A DNA stretch of 64,000 nt from an uncultured Desulfobulbus sp. GTDB taxonomy: Bacteria > Desulfobacterota > Desulfobulbia > Desulfobulbales > Desulfobulbaceae. Within the stretch, counting starts at the first letter, position 1. Each line of letters opens with the position of its first letter. The DNA is taken from contig NZ_OY760916.1 of assembly GCF_963664075.1 (NCBI RefSeq), positions 2,606,001 through 2,670,000 on the forward strand, in the 5' to 3' direction. Made by a program: the position numbers and the translations under genes. Positions 45,729 through 55,357 of the stretch are shown here, piece after piece. The notes under the pieces are model-generated. The model was not told the origin of the DNA and made no database searches. It saw only the letters and a program-made list of their open reading frames with translations.

Positions 45729-45915
45729 GGGCTGAGCAAGACGCTGGAGTATATCAATCCCGGTTATGTGCTTGTTGTCTGGAAACTAGACTGCCTTGGG
45801 CGATCACTGCCCATTTGATTTCCATTGTGAATGAATTGCGGGAAAAACACTTGCTAGAGGGATGTCCAAGGCGGCAGTGTGCCGAAACTTGGGCGTCCTC
45901 CTCCCGTTGGACTAT
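45729..45915 (+). pseudogene. Serine recombinase (resolvase/invertase) remnant
   Basis: The plus strand reads GLSKTLEYINPGYVLVVWKL and then DCLGRSLP, the conserved core of Tn3-resolvase/Hin-type recombinases. A frameshift follows, after which HLISIVNELREK continues in a different frame. Farther on, MSKAAVCRNLGV matches the C-terminal helix-turn-helix. The N-terminal catalytic Ser region and the middle are missing. It marks past mobile-element activity beside the AraC-LysE chimera. Confidence 0.65.
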
Positions 45916-46395
45916 TTAGCTGAACAGTAGGATGATTCCGAAAATGACAAGAGCCACCCCGGCCGTCTTTTCAACGATATGGACTGAGTTTTCCAGCCAT
46001 TTTTTTCCCCGTTCCCTACCGACCACAAGTATCACAAAACAGTCCCAGAAAAAGACTACGGACATCATCCACAGGGCGTAGAGGCACCTGGTCGATAGTC
46101 CGGTTTGTTTCGATACCATGACGGTGAAAAGAGAAAGGTACAGCATAGAGTAGCTTCTGCCTTTTCCACCTACCGGATTACATGCATGCAGGGTTTCTGG
46201 ATTAATAATGGCGAGAGAACCCGGCGCGAGGGTCGCGGCTTTCCCCTTCACTTGGTAGACTACCTCTCCCGAATTCACTGCGCCGATACTGAAACTCCTG
46301 TGCATATGCGGCTTAAATGGGGCCGTGCTGCCTCTTGAGTACCGGGCTTCGGCAAAGGGGAGAAGGTCGTGTTTGAAAAAACGTTCATTTCTCAT
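45916..46395 (-). pseudogene. Chimeric relic: AraC-regulator N-terminus joined to LysE-exporter C-terminus
   Basis: The 159-residue open frame starts MRNERFFKHDLLPFAEARYS and continues as an AraC-type cupin sensor domain (HMHRSFSIGAVNSGEVVYQV, LAPGSLAIINPETLHACNP). Near residue 85 (about base 46140) it switches to SLFTVMVSKQTGLS and WMMSVVFFWDCFVILVV, the C-terminal membrane half of LysE/RhtB exporters. AraC regulators are often adjacent to the LysE gene they control, so a deletion between the two seems to have fused them in frame. The DNA-binding domain and half the transporter are gone, so neither function is likely to survive. Confidence 0.6.
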
Positions 46396-46527
46396 TTTCT
46401 TACAGGGGGCTGATGTCACCTTGTTTACGAACAAAGGGCACGATGCGCAGGAGGATGACGTGCATCTCCCCGCGGAGAGGACGGAATCCTTGCGGCTCCC
46501 GCCCCCTCCTCAGAACCGTACGAGCTT

Positions 46528-47322
46528 TCAATATTTTCTCCGCAAAAAGCCAGGCGAGTAACCTACTTCTCGTTGAAACATCTCAATGAAGGCACTCAGG
46601 CTCTTGTATCCCAAATCAATGGCGATATCTGTAACCGGCTCACTTTGGCAGAGCCTGGTGATTGCTTCCTGAAGAACGAGCCTGGTCCGCCACCCCCGAA
46701 AGGTTAATCCTGTTTCAGCAACGAAAAGTCGGGCCAAAGTTCGCCCGCTTGCACCGGCCAATCTTCCCCACTGCTCGAGGTCGCGAGTGTCGCCAGGATC
46801 ATGCAGGAGAGCCTCCATCACCCGCAAGAGACGTGAATCTCGCCCCATGGGCAGATGCAATGGGGTCGCTTCTGCATGTTGCAATTCATCTAGGAGTACC
46901 AGCATCACGCGCCAGCCGGGGCTGTCGGGTTGATACTTCTCACCAATCTCCACCGCCCTGCCTATCAGCTCACGCAAAAAGGAACTTACCTTGAAGATCG
47001 TGCATTGCTCCGGCAGCCCCATTGACCAGGAAGGATCGACGAAAAGGTTCCTCAACAGGACTTTTCCTGGAAAATACACTTCATGATTTTGTTGAGATGG
47101 CACCCAGACAGCTTGCGACGGGGGAACAACCCAGATGTCCTGCTCGCAAATGACCCGCATCGTGCCGTGACTGGCATAGATCATCTGCCCGCGTGGGTGT
47201 GCATGAGCCGCAGCGCAACCAGCCTGCTCCACCTCCATGGTTAAAGGAATGACGGGCAAAGAGCTATCGAGACGATAACCGATGATTACCGGATCTAGCT
47301 TTGTCAGTTTTTCGACATTCAT
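46528..47322 (-). CDS. AraC-family transcriptional regulator with cupin sensor
   Basis: The 264-residue protein has an N-terminal cupin (HAHPRGQMIYASHGTMRV, VPPSQAVWVP) and a C-terminal double helix-turn-helix (LAGASGRTLARLFVAETGLT, then IAIDLGYKSLSAFIEMFQRE), the AraC signature. It is divergent from the methyltransferase gene, with 76 bases between them, so it may control that gene, itself, or a lost neighbour. The effector is unknown. Confidence 0.9.
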   Translation of the reverse strand: MNVEKLTKLDPVIIGYRLDSSLPVIPLTMEVEQAGCAAAHAHPRGQMIYASHGTMRVICEQDIWVVPPSQAVWVPSQQNHEVYFPGKVLLRNLFVDPSWSMGLPEQCTIFKVSSFLRELIGRAVEIGEKYQPDSPGWRVMLVLLDELQHAEATPLHLPMGRDSRLLRVMEALLHDPGDTRDLEQWGRLAGASGRTLARLFVAETGLTFRGWRTRLVLQEAITRLCQSEPVTDIAIDLGYKSLSAFIEMFQREVGYSPGFLRRKY

Positions 47323-47398
47323 TGTCTTAATATAGGAAGTCGGACAATGAAAAACAAGCTATAGATGGGCATGAGTCAAGAGTAACGGAGGGTCCATC

Positions 47399-48160
47399 AT
47401 GCACTCACATCAACGAAAAATCATCGAACAGTTTACACAACAGGCAGTGCCGTTTACACAGGTGGCCGGACATCACGACGCCATTGACCTGCTGATTGAT
47501 TTAACACGTCCTGTAGGCAAAGATACGATCTTGGATGTAGCCTGCGGGCCGGGGATAGTCACCTGCGCTTTCGCCAATCATTGTGGCCATGTTACCGGCC
47601 TGGACCTCACTCCGGCAATGATTAAACAAGCACAGAAAAGGCAAGCAGATCAAGGGATGACCAATGTCACCTGGAAGCTGGGCACCTGCTCTCCCCTGCC
47701 CTTTGCGGATGCAAGTTTTTCGATGGTCATTACCCGATACAGTTTTCATCATTTCCTCAGCCCCAAAGAGGTGTTGGCGGAGATGATACGGGTTTGCCGT
47801 CCAGGAGGTAAAATCCTGGTCGCCGATGTCGCCATCTCTCCCAACAAATCCGAGCCCTTTGATCAAATGGAGAGTATGCGCGATCCCTCTCATGTCCATG
47901 CATTGACAACGGAGGAATTTGACCGATTAATGTATCAATCGGGACTGAATGAGTATCATCGGGCCCAATACAAGGTCGACATCGAACTCGAAGCGCAGAT
48001 TAAGGCGTCATATCCATTGCCGGGAGACGCGGAAAAATTGCGATCGATGGTTACCGGGGACATCAGCGTAGATCGCTTGGGTATTGCCGTAGAAAGGAGA
48101 AACGAGCAGATTTGGTATTCTATCCCCATCGCAGTCTATGTGGGCAGCAAGGCGAGTTGA
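47399..48160 (+). CDS. Class I SAM-dependent methyltransferase (UbiE-like)
   Basis: The 253-residue protein has SAM motif I in ILDVACGPGIVTCAFA, an acidic end to strand 2 in VTGLDLTPAMI, the post-I segment FADASFSMVITRYSFHHF, and RPGGKILVADVAIS. An ACGGAGGG ribosome site precedes the ATG. The substrate cannot be assigned; the fold resembles UbiE and methyltransferase-11 proteins. It is divergent from the AraC regulator. Confidence 0.88.
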   Translation: MHSHQRKIIEQFTQQAVPFTQVAGHHDAIDLLIDLTRPVGKDTILDVACGPGIVTCAFANHCGHVTGLDLTPAMIKQAQKRQADQGMTNVTWKLGTCSPLPFADASFSMVITRYSFHHFLSPKEVLAEMIRVCRPGGKILVADVAISPNKSEPFDQMESMRDPSHVHALTTEEFDRLMYQSGLNEYHRAQYKVDIELEAQIKASYPLPGDAEKLRSMVTGDISVDRLGIAVERRNEQIWYSIPIAVYVGSKAS

Positions 48161-48261
48161 GGGGAACATTCACATGCATCATCACCACACCATCCTCATC
48201 GTTGCATCATGCCGTTTCTCCTGGTTACGGATGCGTCTTTGGAAGAGACTTTGAATTCAGC

Positions 48262-49833
48262 TTACCCTTCATCCGCCATTTTTTTGTGACGAATCCCCAA
48301 TCGAGTTGCCAGATTGTGCAAATTACTTCGGTTCATACCAAGCTCCCGAGCCGCCGCAGACCAATTTCCCTGATTACTCGCCAATGCCTGCTGGATAAGC
48401 TGCATTTTAAAGGCCTTGACCTCGGCACGGAAAGAACGTTCGCCCTGTCTTTCCAGCCCCTTCCGTTCACCTTCTTTTGGTTGGGCAGAAAGCGGGATAT
48501 CCAGATCACCGCTGACAAAATCCGGCGTCACGATAACCTCGCCAACGCGTTGATTGGCCGAGGCTTTGAGTACCGCTCGGGAAATCACATTATCCAGCTC
48601 ACGCACGTTTCCTGGCCAATGATACCGTAGCAGCAGCGCGCTTGCATCACCACCGATGCGTACCCGGCCCAACCGCAGTTTATTGGCAGCTCTTTGTGCA
48701 AAATGCTCGGCAAGCATGGGGATATCCCCAAGCCGCTCACGCAAGGGCGGTACGGTAATGGGGTAGACATGGAGTCGGTGATAGAGATCAGCTCGAAAAT
48801 TGCCCGCTTCAACCTCCTTTTCAAGGTCTCGGTTTGTCGCGGTGATCAGGCGCACATCGACATGTTGAACCTTTTCAGAGCCTATCCGTTGCACCTCCCC
48901 TTCCTGAAGAGTTCTGAGCAACTTGGCCTGAATATCGTGTGAGAGTTCACCAACCTCATCCAAAAAAAGCGTCCCGCCATCCGCCAATTCAAACTTTCCG
49001 ACTCTATCGTTTATTGCCCCAGTAAACGCACCTTTGACGTGGCCAAAAAGTTCACTTTCAGCCAGATCGGTTGGAAGAGCTGCACAATTTAAATACAGCA
49101 GCGGTTTGTCACGCCTTCGTGACCGAGCGTGAAGAGATCTTGCCACAAGCTCTTTGCCCACGCCGGTCTCCCCTAGAACAAGAATGGTAAAATCAGAACG
49201 TGCCACGAGCTCTATTTCCTGCCGCAAACGCTTGATTTCAGAGCTGGTGCCCAGGATCTCATAGCCTCTTTGCTGCTGAATATCCTGCATCAGATCAATC
49301 GCCACCATTCCTTGGCGCTGAGCTTCTTTTTCCAGGGAAGAGAATAACTCAACTGTCTGCAATTGGGCGCTGGCCAGCGAGGCAATCACTTCAATGTATT
49401 GCTTGGGCAGCTGACTAAAAGCATCAGGATCAATCGCGTCAAAAACCAGGACACCAACCAACTGCTCTCGCACCCATAACGGGCAACCAAGACAGGCATG
49501 AATATGCTGCATGCTCTCCAAGTCTATTTCCAGCAAGCCATCAAAGGGATCGGGCAAGCTGCTGTCACTTGAAAAAAGTGTCGGTTCTTTGGAACTGCAG
49601 ATAATCGCAAGCCGAGGATGTTCGCTCAGGCGAAAACGCGTATTGGTAACATTTGGCTTCAAGCCCATGGAAGCAAGGGGGATGAGCATCCCCTGATCAA
49701 GCCGAAGCAACGCAGCAGAATCAAAAGGAATTGCCAAGCGAAGCGCTTCAAGCAGTCGCTGATATCGGTCTTCGGCACCAAAGATTGCAGTCAGATCTTG
49801 GGCGATGATAGAGAGGGTTTCCAGTCGTTTCAT
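48262..49833 (-). CDS. norR: NorR-type nitric-oxide-responsive sigma-54 activator
   Basis: The 523-residue protein has an N-terminal GAF domain (about 1-165) with the NorR-type pattern [16 protein letters not shown] and [12 protein letters not shown], then [10 protein letters not shown]. In NorR this domain carries a mononuclear iron that binds NO. The AAA+ domain (about 195-430) has Walker A GETGVGKE, the sigma-54 contact loop GAFTGA, and [13 protein letters not shown] Fis-type helix-turn-helix ends it ([20 protein letters not shown]). A 40-base dyad and a sigma-54 promoter lie in the divergent intergenic region, pointing to the cupin-ferredoxin pair as target. No norVW, norB or hcp is nearby. 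Confidence 0.88.
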   Translation of the reverse strand: MKRLETLSIIAQDLTAIFGAEDRYQRLLEALRLAIPFDSAALLRLDQGMLIPLASMGLKPNVTNTRFRLSEHPRLAIICSSKEPTLFSSDSSLPDPFDGLLEIDLESMQHIHACLGCPLWVREQLVGVLVFDAIDPDAFSQLPKQYIEVIASLASAQLQTVELFSSLEKEAQRQGMVAIDLMQDIQQQRGYEILGTSSEIKRLRQEIELVARSDFTILVLGETGVGKELVARSLHARSRRRDKPLLYLNCAALPTDLAESELFGHVKGAFTGAINDRVGKFELADGGTLFLDEVGELSHDIQAKLLRTLQEGEVQRIGSEKVQHVDVRLITATNRDLEKEVEAGNFRADLYHRLHVYPITVPPLRERLGDIPMLAEHFAQRAANKLRLGRVRIGGDASALLLRYHWPGNVRELDNVISRAVLKASANQRVGEVIVTPDFVSGDLDIPLSAQPKEGERKGLERQGERSFRAEVKAFKMQLIQQALASNQGNWSAAARELGMNRSNLHNLATRLGIRHKKMADEG

Positions 49834-49854
49834 GTTTTCAAAAATACAACACGA

Positions 49855-49894
49855 GTTTCATTATGGCAACACACGCACGTTGTCAGAATGAAAC
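49855..49894. promoter_or_regulatory. 40-base nested dyad, candidate activator site
   Basis: GTTTCATT (49855-49862) is inverted as AATGAAAC (49887-49894), and CAAC (49867-49870) as GTTG (49879-49882). Both pairs share one centre at 49874.5. It starts 22 bases from the norR start and ends about 40 bases before the sigma-54 promoter, a fitting place for an upstream activator sequence and for norR autocontrol. Confidence 0.6.
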
Positions 49895-49933
49895 GCATAT
49901 ACACAAAAGCCTGCAATTACGTGATATTTTTCC

Positions 49934-49949
49934 TGGCACGACGTATGCT
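49934..49949 (+). promoter_or_regulatory. Sigma-54 promoter before the cupin gene
   Basis: TGGCACGACGTATGCT matches TGGCACG-N4-TTGCT with one change. GG (-24) at 49935-49936 and GC (-12) at 49947-49948 have correct spacing. It lies 63 bases before the cupin ATG and faces it. Confidence 0.75.
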
Positions 49950-50011
49950 ACTCTTAAAATAAAGAAAACTGGATGCAACTCCACTGAACCACAAACACCC
50001 AGGAGATACTC

Positions 50012-50329
50012 ATGAAAATAATCGACCTCGCCACCACCAATACATTCACAGAGGGAGCCATGAAACGGTTTTTCCTCGTCGAAGATTCAGAGCATTTCAA
50101 AATCATAAATTTTAATCTCGATGCCGGTGTCACCTTCCCGGTTCATGCCCACGATCTTGATGGAGAATTATCCATCCTCGTTCTGGAAGGAGAGGGATAT
50201 TTCCTGGGCAGTGACCAAAAAACACCGGCCAAAGCAGGAGACCTGCTCATCTCACAAATTCGTGAGCCACATGGGGTTGAAGCGACCTCCAAGATGCGAC
50301 TGCTGGTGACCATCGCTCCTCCGATTTGA
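50012..50329 (+). CDS. Small cupin-fold protein
   Basis: The 105-residue protein is a single cupin barrel with motif 1 in FPVHAHDLDGELSILVLEGEG and motif 2 in AGDLLISQIREPHGVEATS, so a metal site with His and Glu is plausible. AGGAG precedes the ATG. It follows the sigma-54 promoter and is probably activated by the divergent NorR-type protein. The activity is unknown; small cupins may bind metals, NO-damaged species or small ligands. Confidence 0.8.
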   Translation: MKIIDLATTNTFTEGAMKRFFLVEDSEHFKIINFNLDAGVTFPVHAHDLDGELSILVLEGEGYFLGSDQKTPAKAGDLLISQIREPHGVEATSKMRLLVTIAPPI

Positions 50330-50457
50330 AGATAAGAAAACGTTCAAGACCAAAAGCAGGAATCCATTAGCAGTCCTCACTGTTACTGGCACAAAATAAT
50401 CGTTTTCACGTTTACCAGAGGGGGAACAGATGGGGCGTCCATCGTTTCCAAAAATAA

Positions 50458-50670
<213 letters not shown>

Positions 50671-50874
50671 GAGTCCTCACGTTCTGGCGAACTCCTCCTC
50701 TACCGATGAGCAGTTCGCCTTCATTGGACTCAACCGCATTATCAGCGCCCATGTCCCTGAAGTTGAATAAATGTGCCTCTTTACGGTGAACTTCCTTGCA
50801 TGCACTTGTCCAGCACTTCCCCAGCCGCTGAGGTATAGACACAGTCAAATGGTTCCGAGTAGACAGCACCTACG

Positions 50875-53800
50875 TCAAAACTGCTGCTTGTAGACAAGAG
50901 CTAACTCCCAAAGGGATGCATCTTGTTGAAAGGTTTTTCCCGCCTGAAACGAGATACCGGTGTCATGCTCCAGCAAAAAATCTACACCAAGCCTTGCCTG
51001 GATTTTATCCCGCCCCGTCTCATATCCTTGGAAACGCAGGGGAACATCGGCCAGAGACGAGTGCCATGTTTGATTTGGCTCATCTACTGTTCTGCTCCAG
51101 GTCAAAGAGAGAGAGGGCACGAGCATGGCGCCGGAACTGGTGTAAATCTTTTTACTCACCTTTGTACCCATAGAAAGCTGGATATCATTCATGTTCTGTT
51201 CCTTCACGTGCACACCAAGATTGCTGCCCGCCTCAGTAAATGCATCCTGATGAAACAGAGTGGTATCCACCCCGACATCGAATTGGAGCATGGTGTTGCT
51301 TGAAAAAGCAAACGCTCGACTGCAGCCAAGATGGGCATAAAAAAGCTCTGATTTTGGCGTGGCCTTTAATGTGGTCTGCAGCGTATCAAAAATAATCTCT
51401 CGTTCTGCGTCATTTTGTACCCATCCCCAGCCTGCCTGCAGGTTGAAACGGTAATTTTGCCAATCGGTCGCAGCAAATATACCCGTTAAAACCATGTCAC
51501 TTTTGGCCTGAAAAAGACTATCATTTTGCTCCAGGTCATTTTTTAAGAGAATAAGGTCAATCCCTGCAGTGATCTCGGAAAAATTGCGGCTAAGTCCCAG
51601 CCCTACTCCATGGCCTTTCCACTGGTATCCAGGTAAATTGTTTGCCGGGTATCGTCTGGATTGTGCCTGCATCAATTGACCTATGAATCGCCACCCATCA
51701 TCTTCAACCTCGGAGTTGGTGTCTAATATCTGTCGATTGAATTCTATGGCCTGCCTTCCCATCGTAAAAAACGGTTCTACAAGTGAGCTGTAGGCAACTG
51801 GTGAGATTTGCTCTAACCCTGCGGACAGCCGAGACGTTTGCGTCATTGTGTCCAGTGCCAACATGGCCTGAGCCAGATCTCCGCTGGCTGCTCCAACGAG
51901 ATCGTCTAAGACCTTTCCAGCTTCCTGGTGGTTGAATATCCTATCTGCCAGGGCATATGATCGCCTCTCAACGGTTAAGAGGAGATTCGTTTCTTCGAGC
52001 TCCAGTCCGTAATCGAGTATCAGGGTGTCGGAAAGTAAAGCATTCAAAGAACCACCAGAATCATTATGAACGGCACCTCCGACAGAAAATAAATCATAAT
52101 TGCCCGATAAAAGTGGAGCCTGGGGAGCAATGGCAATATAGGCAGTTGGCTTGAAGATTACATCTCCGCCCACCGAGAGACTGTCCCAGGCGGCCTGATC
52201 AACCTCCATGACAAGCCCCCCTTGCTGGGTATAATCTCCAGAGACATGCATGCTTCCCAAAGAGTTACCCACCGAAATCAGGCCGTTATTTGTAAGATCA
52301 CCGTCAAAAGCTGTGGTACCCATGAGCGTTGCTCCGGGATCGACTATAAAAGATGAAAAATTGTTACTCTCGCCGTTGAGCACACAAATCCCGGCAGCCA
52401 CACGACCGGTCCATGGCTGTCCTGTAAAGGCTCCCTGGAGAAAAATCTCACTTTCCGAATCCAGGGTCCAAGAGTCAACACCTGTGTTCCAGATTGCTCC
52501 TAGAACCACTTGTGGAACATGATTTTCTCCAAGGGATTCGATATTCCCCGTAATCGCCGCATTTCCAAAAATAAAAATTTGACTATCACCGTTGCCAAAC
52601 CAGGGAGATAAGCTCACCGCGCTTGCCTCCGACGAGTGAATATCCCCTGAAATCAACAACCTGATTTGGTCTGCACTTAACTTCAGGGCCGGACTCTCCT
52701 CGCCCTGAGTAAAGATCCCCCCCTGGACATCCACGACCACGCTATCTCCTGTAACCCACCCCCCCGGGCTGTTTGCTCCTTGTGAGCTCACTGTACCGTC
52801 AATACTGATGGTTCCTGAACTTTCTCTGGCGTAAATACCCGGGCTGTAATCGGAAAGAGTGGTGATGGAACCAATCAGGGAGAGAACGGTGCCTGTCTGG
52901 TTGTACAGGTAGACACCTTCGCTTCCCCAGCCTTTGGTGAAGATGTCTCCTGCCAAAAAGGCCCGGTTACCTGAAGCCGAATTAAAGTTTCTGAAGGCGA
53001 CGCCAGCAGCCATATCGCCATTGGTTTCTATGGAGCTCCCCTCTAAGGTCCAAAGAACAGTGTCGCTACCATAAATCAAAATTCCATCGGAAAATAAGCC
53101 AGAGGTTAGGATGTTTCCCTCAAGGGAGATGGAATTACCTGTTCCTGCGGCAATCCCGGCTGCAAACGATCCACTGGTGAGAATTTCTGATTGGGGTAAA
53201 AGGTTAAGATTCCAGCCGTGAAAGTAGTAATTTGAATCTGAGAGCAGTCCTTCGCCACCTTTAATTCCGGCGGTTCTATCCCCCTGGGTGGTAATGGTGC
53301 CGGTAAGTTTCAACTCGCCTGGAGTATCAATGAATTGTGGCACGAGAGAAAGACTGCTGGAATTATTTTCCAGAAACCCACCCGCCACCGGGGTGCTTAC
53401 CTCTTCTGCGCTCAGGTACAGGGCCTGAATACAGGCCCGATCATAGGCGGTGATACTGGTTAGGATATGATCGGCGTAGGACATAACAGTTTCGGGATAG
53501 AGGCTGAACAATGCCTCCGGGTGGGCCAGGCCCAAGGCATGTCCCAATTCATGAACCATTGTCAGGGTAAAAAAGTTACGATCCCATCCAGCCATATTGG
53601 CTGCAAAAAATACATCGCCATAGATGCTATTTTTCAGGTCATCCTCGGTTTTTCCTGTATTTGTGGGGTAATAGGCGTAGGCCGAAAACTGGAGGGGTTC
53701 GGGAAAAACCAAGCTGGTGATCCGAATGGAGCCTTGGGCACCAATCGCGCCTGAGTTCAACCCGTTATCCTCTACCTCCCGAAAGGTTACTCCCAAAACC

Positions 53801-54093
53801 CCGCCCCAATCCTCCAGTGCCTGTCGGATGATAGTCTCCCATTCCGGAACAATGGTTGCGAAGCCCTTTTCCATTCCTAAGGTTTTAAGCCAAACGCCAT
53901 CCTCATATTCGTGGAGAAAACCACCGTTTCGATCTATAGAATAGGTAATAACCCCATTGTTTGTTGCGAGGTCCGAGTGCCAGGTATACCAGTCGTCCCA
54001 TGGCCATTTAGTCGTGTATCCCATGGTGGGAATGGTAAGGACAATACAGACGATCAAAACTTGTAAATCGACAATGGGTTTGTTGCCTATCAT
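50875..54093 (-). CDS. Autotransporter with metzincin metalloprotease passenger domain
   Basis: The 1072-residue protein has a signal peptide (residues 1-26). The next 200 residues form a zinc protease domain: VHELGHALGLAHPE (about 178-191) is the HExxHxxGxxH zinc site and ETVMSYAD the metzincin Met-turn, as in matrixins. Residues 240-700 are a beta-solenoid passenger with recurring GNI/GSI and SxGxxSxGI motifs. A PL-type junction (GLISVGNSLGSMHVSGDY) and a C-terminal barrel (about 790-1072) follow, ending WELALVYKQQF with the terminal Phe. Expected function is surface-exposed or released proteolysis. Most autotransporter proteases are serine enzymes, so the metalloprotease passenger is unusual. 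Confidence 0.88.
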   Translation of the reverse strand: MIGNKPIVDLQVLIVCIVLTIPTMGYTTKWPWDDWYTWHSDLATNNGVITYSIDRNGGFLHEYEDGVWLKTLGMEKGFATIVPEWETIIRQALEDWGGVLGVTFREVEDNGLNSGAIGAQGSIRITSLVFPEPLQFSAYAYYPTNTGKTEDDLKNSIYGDVFFAANMAGWDRNFFTLTMVHELGHALGLAHPEALFSLYPETVMSYADHILTSITAYDRACIQALYLSAEEVSTPVAGGFLENNSSSLSLVPQFIDTPGELKLTGTITTQGDRTAGIKGGEGLLSDSNYYFHGWNLNLLPQSEILTSGSFAAGIAAGTGNSISLEGNILTSGLFSDGILIYGSDTVLWTLEGSSIETNGDMAAGVAFRNFNSASGNRAFLAGDIFTKGWGSEGVYLYNQTGTVLSLIGSITTLSDYSPGIYARESSGTISIDGTVSSQGANSPGGWVTGDSVVVDVQGGIFTQGEESPALKLSADQIRLLISGDIHSSEASAVSLSPWFGNGDSQIFIFGNAAITGNIESLGENHVPQVVLGAIWNTGVDSWTLDSESEIFLQGAFTGQPWTGRVAAGICVLNGESNNFSSFIVDPGATLMGTTAFDGDLTNNGLISVGNSLGSMHVSGDYTQQGGLVMEVDQAAWDSLSVGGDVIFKPTAYIAIAPQAPLLSGNYDLFSVGGAVHNDSGGSLNALLSDTLILDYGLELEETNLLLTVERRSYALADRIFNHQEAGKVLDDLVGAASGDLAQAMLALDTMTQTSRLSAGLEQISPVAYSSLVEPFFTMGRQAIEFNRQILDTNSEVEDDGWRFIGQLMQAQSRRYPANNLPGYQWKGHGVGLGLSRNFSEITAGIDLILLKNDLEQNDSLFQAKSDMVLTGIFAATDWQNYRFNLQAGWGWVQNDAEREIIFDTLQTTLKATPKSELFYAHLGCSRAFAFSSNTMLQFDVGVDTTLFHQDAFTEAGSNLGVHVKEQNMNDIQLSMGTKVSKKIYTSSGAMLVPSLSLTWSRTVDEPNQTWHSSLADVPLRFQGYETGRDKIQARLGVDFLLEHDTGISFQAGKTFQQDASLWELALVYKQQF

Positions 54094-55066
54094 GGAATAT
54101 TAGAGCTGTTACCTTGTCTTGCGAACCGCTTCCTGAAAGGACCGGCTGGCAAGATACGATTATTCAATGCAATAATTGTCATTTCGAAAAACGTGTAATT
54201 CCCAAATTGTACCCAAGGATCCTCTGTTGTCAAAAAGATACCCCGTTTTGTAAAAAAATGGACAATGCGAGATAATTCAGGCGGCTCCTCCCTTGTTAGA
54301 AGCACCGAGGTAGGTGCCCTTTCATTTCCCCTAAATAATGCCCCCCAAAACACACATAATGTGAACAACGATCAGGTCGGATCGTATTGAAATACCAATC
54401 AGGTCCAATGGGGTGAGAAATAACAGTAAACAGCTCAGCTCCCTTGCCTCGGCACACTGCCACTATCGCCCCTTCTCCTTCAGCGTCCTGAAAATTTGGA
54501 CATTTTCCTGCCAGACAGGAAATATCCGCTCTTTTTTTCCTCAAGAAAAGAGAACTGAATAGAAAAATTAGTCCGTATCTTTTAATTTTTTTTGGTCGTT
54601 CCGCTAAAATATCAGTCCTGCTTTTATGACACTCGCCCCCCATCAAAATTTCGTTGAAACGAAAAATTAAAAATTACAATATCAATACGTTATAAAAATA
54701 ATTTAATATTTTCAAAACAGCATTTCTCTTCTATAAATCTGGAGAAAATATTTACTCATTCATTTACCCATTTTTCAGGAGACATTGTCACCTGGACTCT
54801 TTTTTGCTTTTCCTTATGTATACTGAGAAATTGAGTGAAGATCTTTTTCAGTTATTCGATATCTTTCAATTTCAGTGTTATGCTCATAAATTTGCTATCG
54901 AAAGTAACTCAACACAACAGCATCAAGTATTCACCTGCAGTGTGTTTTTCATGCAAATTATTGAGTTTTATTGAAAATAATAAATATTTAACACACTCTC
55001 AACTCTCAAAACTATGCGCAATCCTAAAGGCGTATTTCACAACTGCAACACGAGGAAGGTATAACG
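54094..55066. other. Long A/T-rich intergenic region
   Basis: No frame here has a good ribosome site or recognised domain. The stretch from about 54640 to 55060 is very A/T-rich compared with its neighbours. It holds a candidate sigma-54 promoter at 54793. It may contain decayed genes, an untranslated leader, or an AT-rich protein-binding region. Confidence 0.5.
54793..54808 (+). promoter_or_regulatory. Candidate sigma-54 promoter before the coiled-coil gene
   Basis: TGGACTCTTTTTTGCT has GG at 54794-54795 and GC at 54806-54807 with the correct spacing, and the -12 half TTGCT is perfect. It lies about 260 bases before the gene at 55067, implying a long leader. Confidence 0.45.
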
Positions 55067-55357
55067 ATGAAATCACGAGAAGAATATATTCAGTCCTTGC
55101 ATAATAAAATCGATGAATGGAACAGGGAAATCGATCGTCTTTCAGCACAGGCCGATAAGGCAGAAGCTGATACGCAATTGCAGATGCAAAAGCAAATTAA
55201 TAAACTCAAAGAAAAACGCACTGAAATGGAATTGAAAGTCAGCGAAATCCGTAGCGCCAGTGCCGACGCGTGGGAAGATCTCAAAAGTGGTATTGACTCC
55301 GCATGGGAGCAAATGAACGAGGCAGTGGGAGCGGCGGTATCCCATTTTCGCAAATAA
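55067..55357 (+). CDS. Small cytoplasmic coiled-coil protein (paralogue of the one at 62611)
   Basis: The 96-residue protein is almost entirely helical and charged: YIQSLHNKIDEWNREIDRLS followed by a Lys/Glu-rich heptad region, ending DAWEDLKSGIDSAWEQM and VSHFRK. The last part matches DVWDEMKQGFSNAYDAL in the protein at 62611. A CGAGGAAGG ribosome site precedes the ATG. It has no signal peptide, unlike its paralogue. The function is unknown; the look is of small stress-related helical proteins. Confidence 0.75.
   Translation: MKSREEYIQSLHNKIDEWNREIDRLSAQADKAEADTQLQMQKQINKLKEKRTEMELKVSEIRSASADAWEDLKSGIDSAWEQMNEAVGAAVSHFRK

Noticed and set aside
50400..50420. Second sigma-54-like site (TGGCACAAAATAATCG) before the ferredoxin gene
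   Set aside because: The -24 half is good but there is no GC at the -12 position, so it is unlikely to function.
54090..54646. Two minus-strand open frames upstream of the autotransporter
   Set aside because: No ribosome site, no recognisable domain, and they overlap each other; kept as intergenic sequence.
54835..55104. Plus-strand frame of 89 codons overlapping the coiled-coil gene start
   Set aside because: Composition follows the A/T-rich background, no ribosome site is visible, and the gene at 55067 with a strong ribosome site explains the region.
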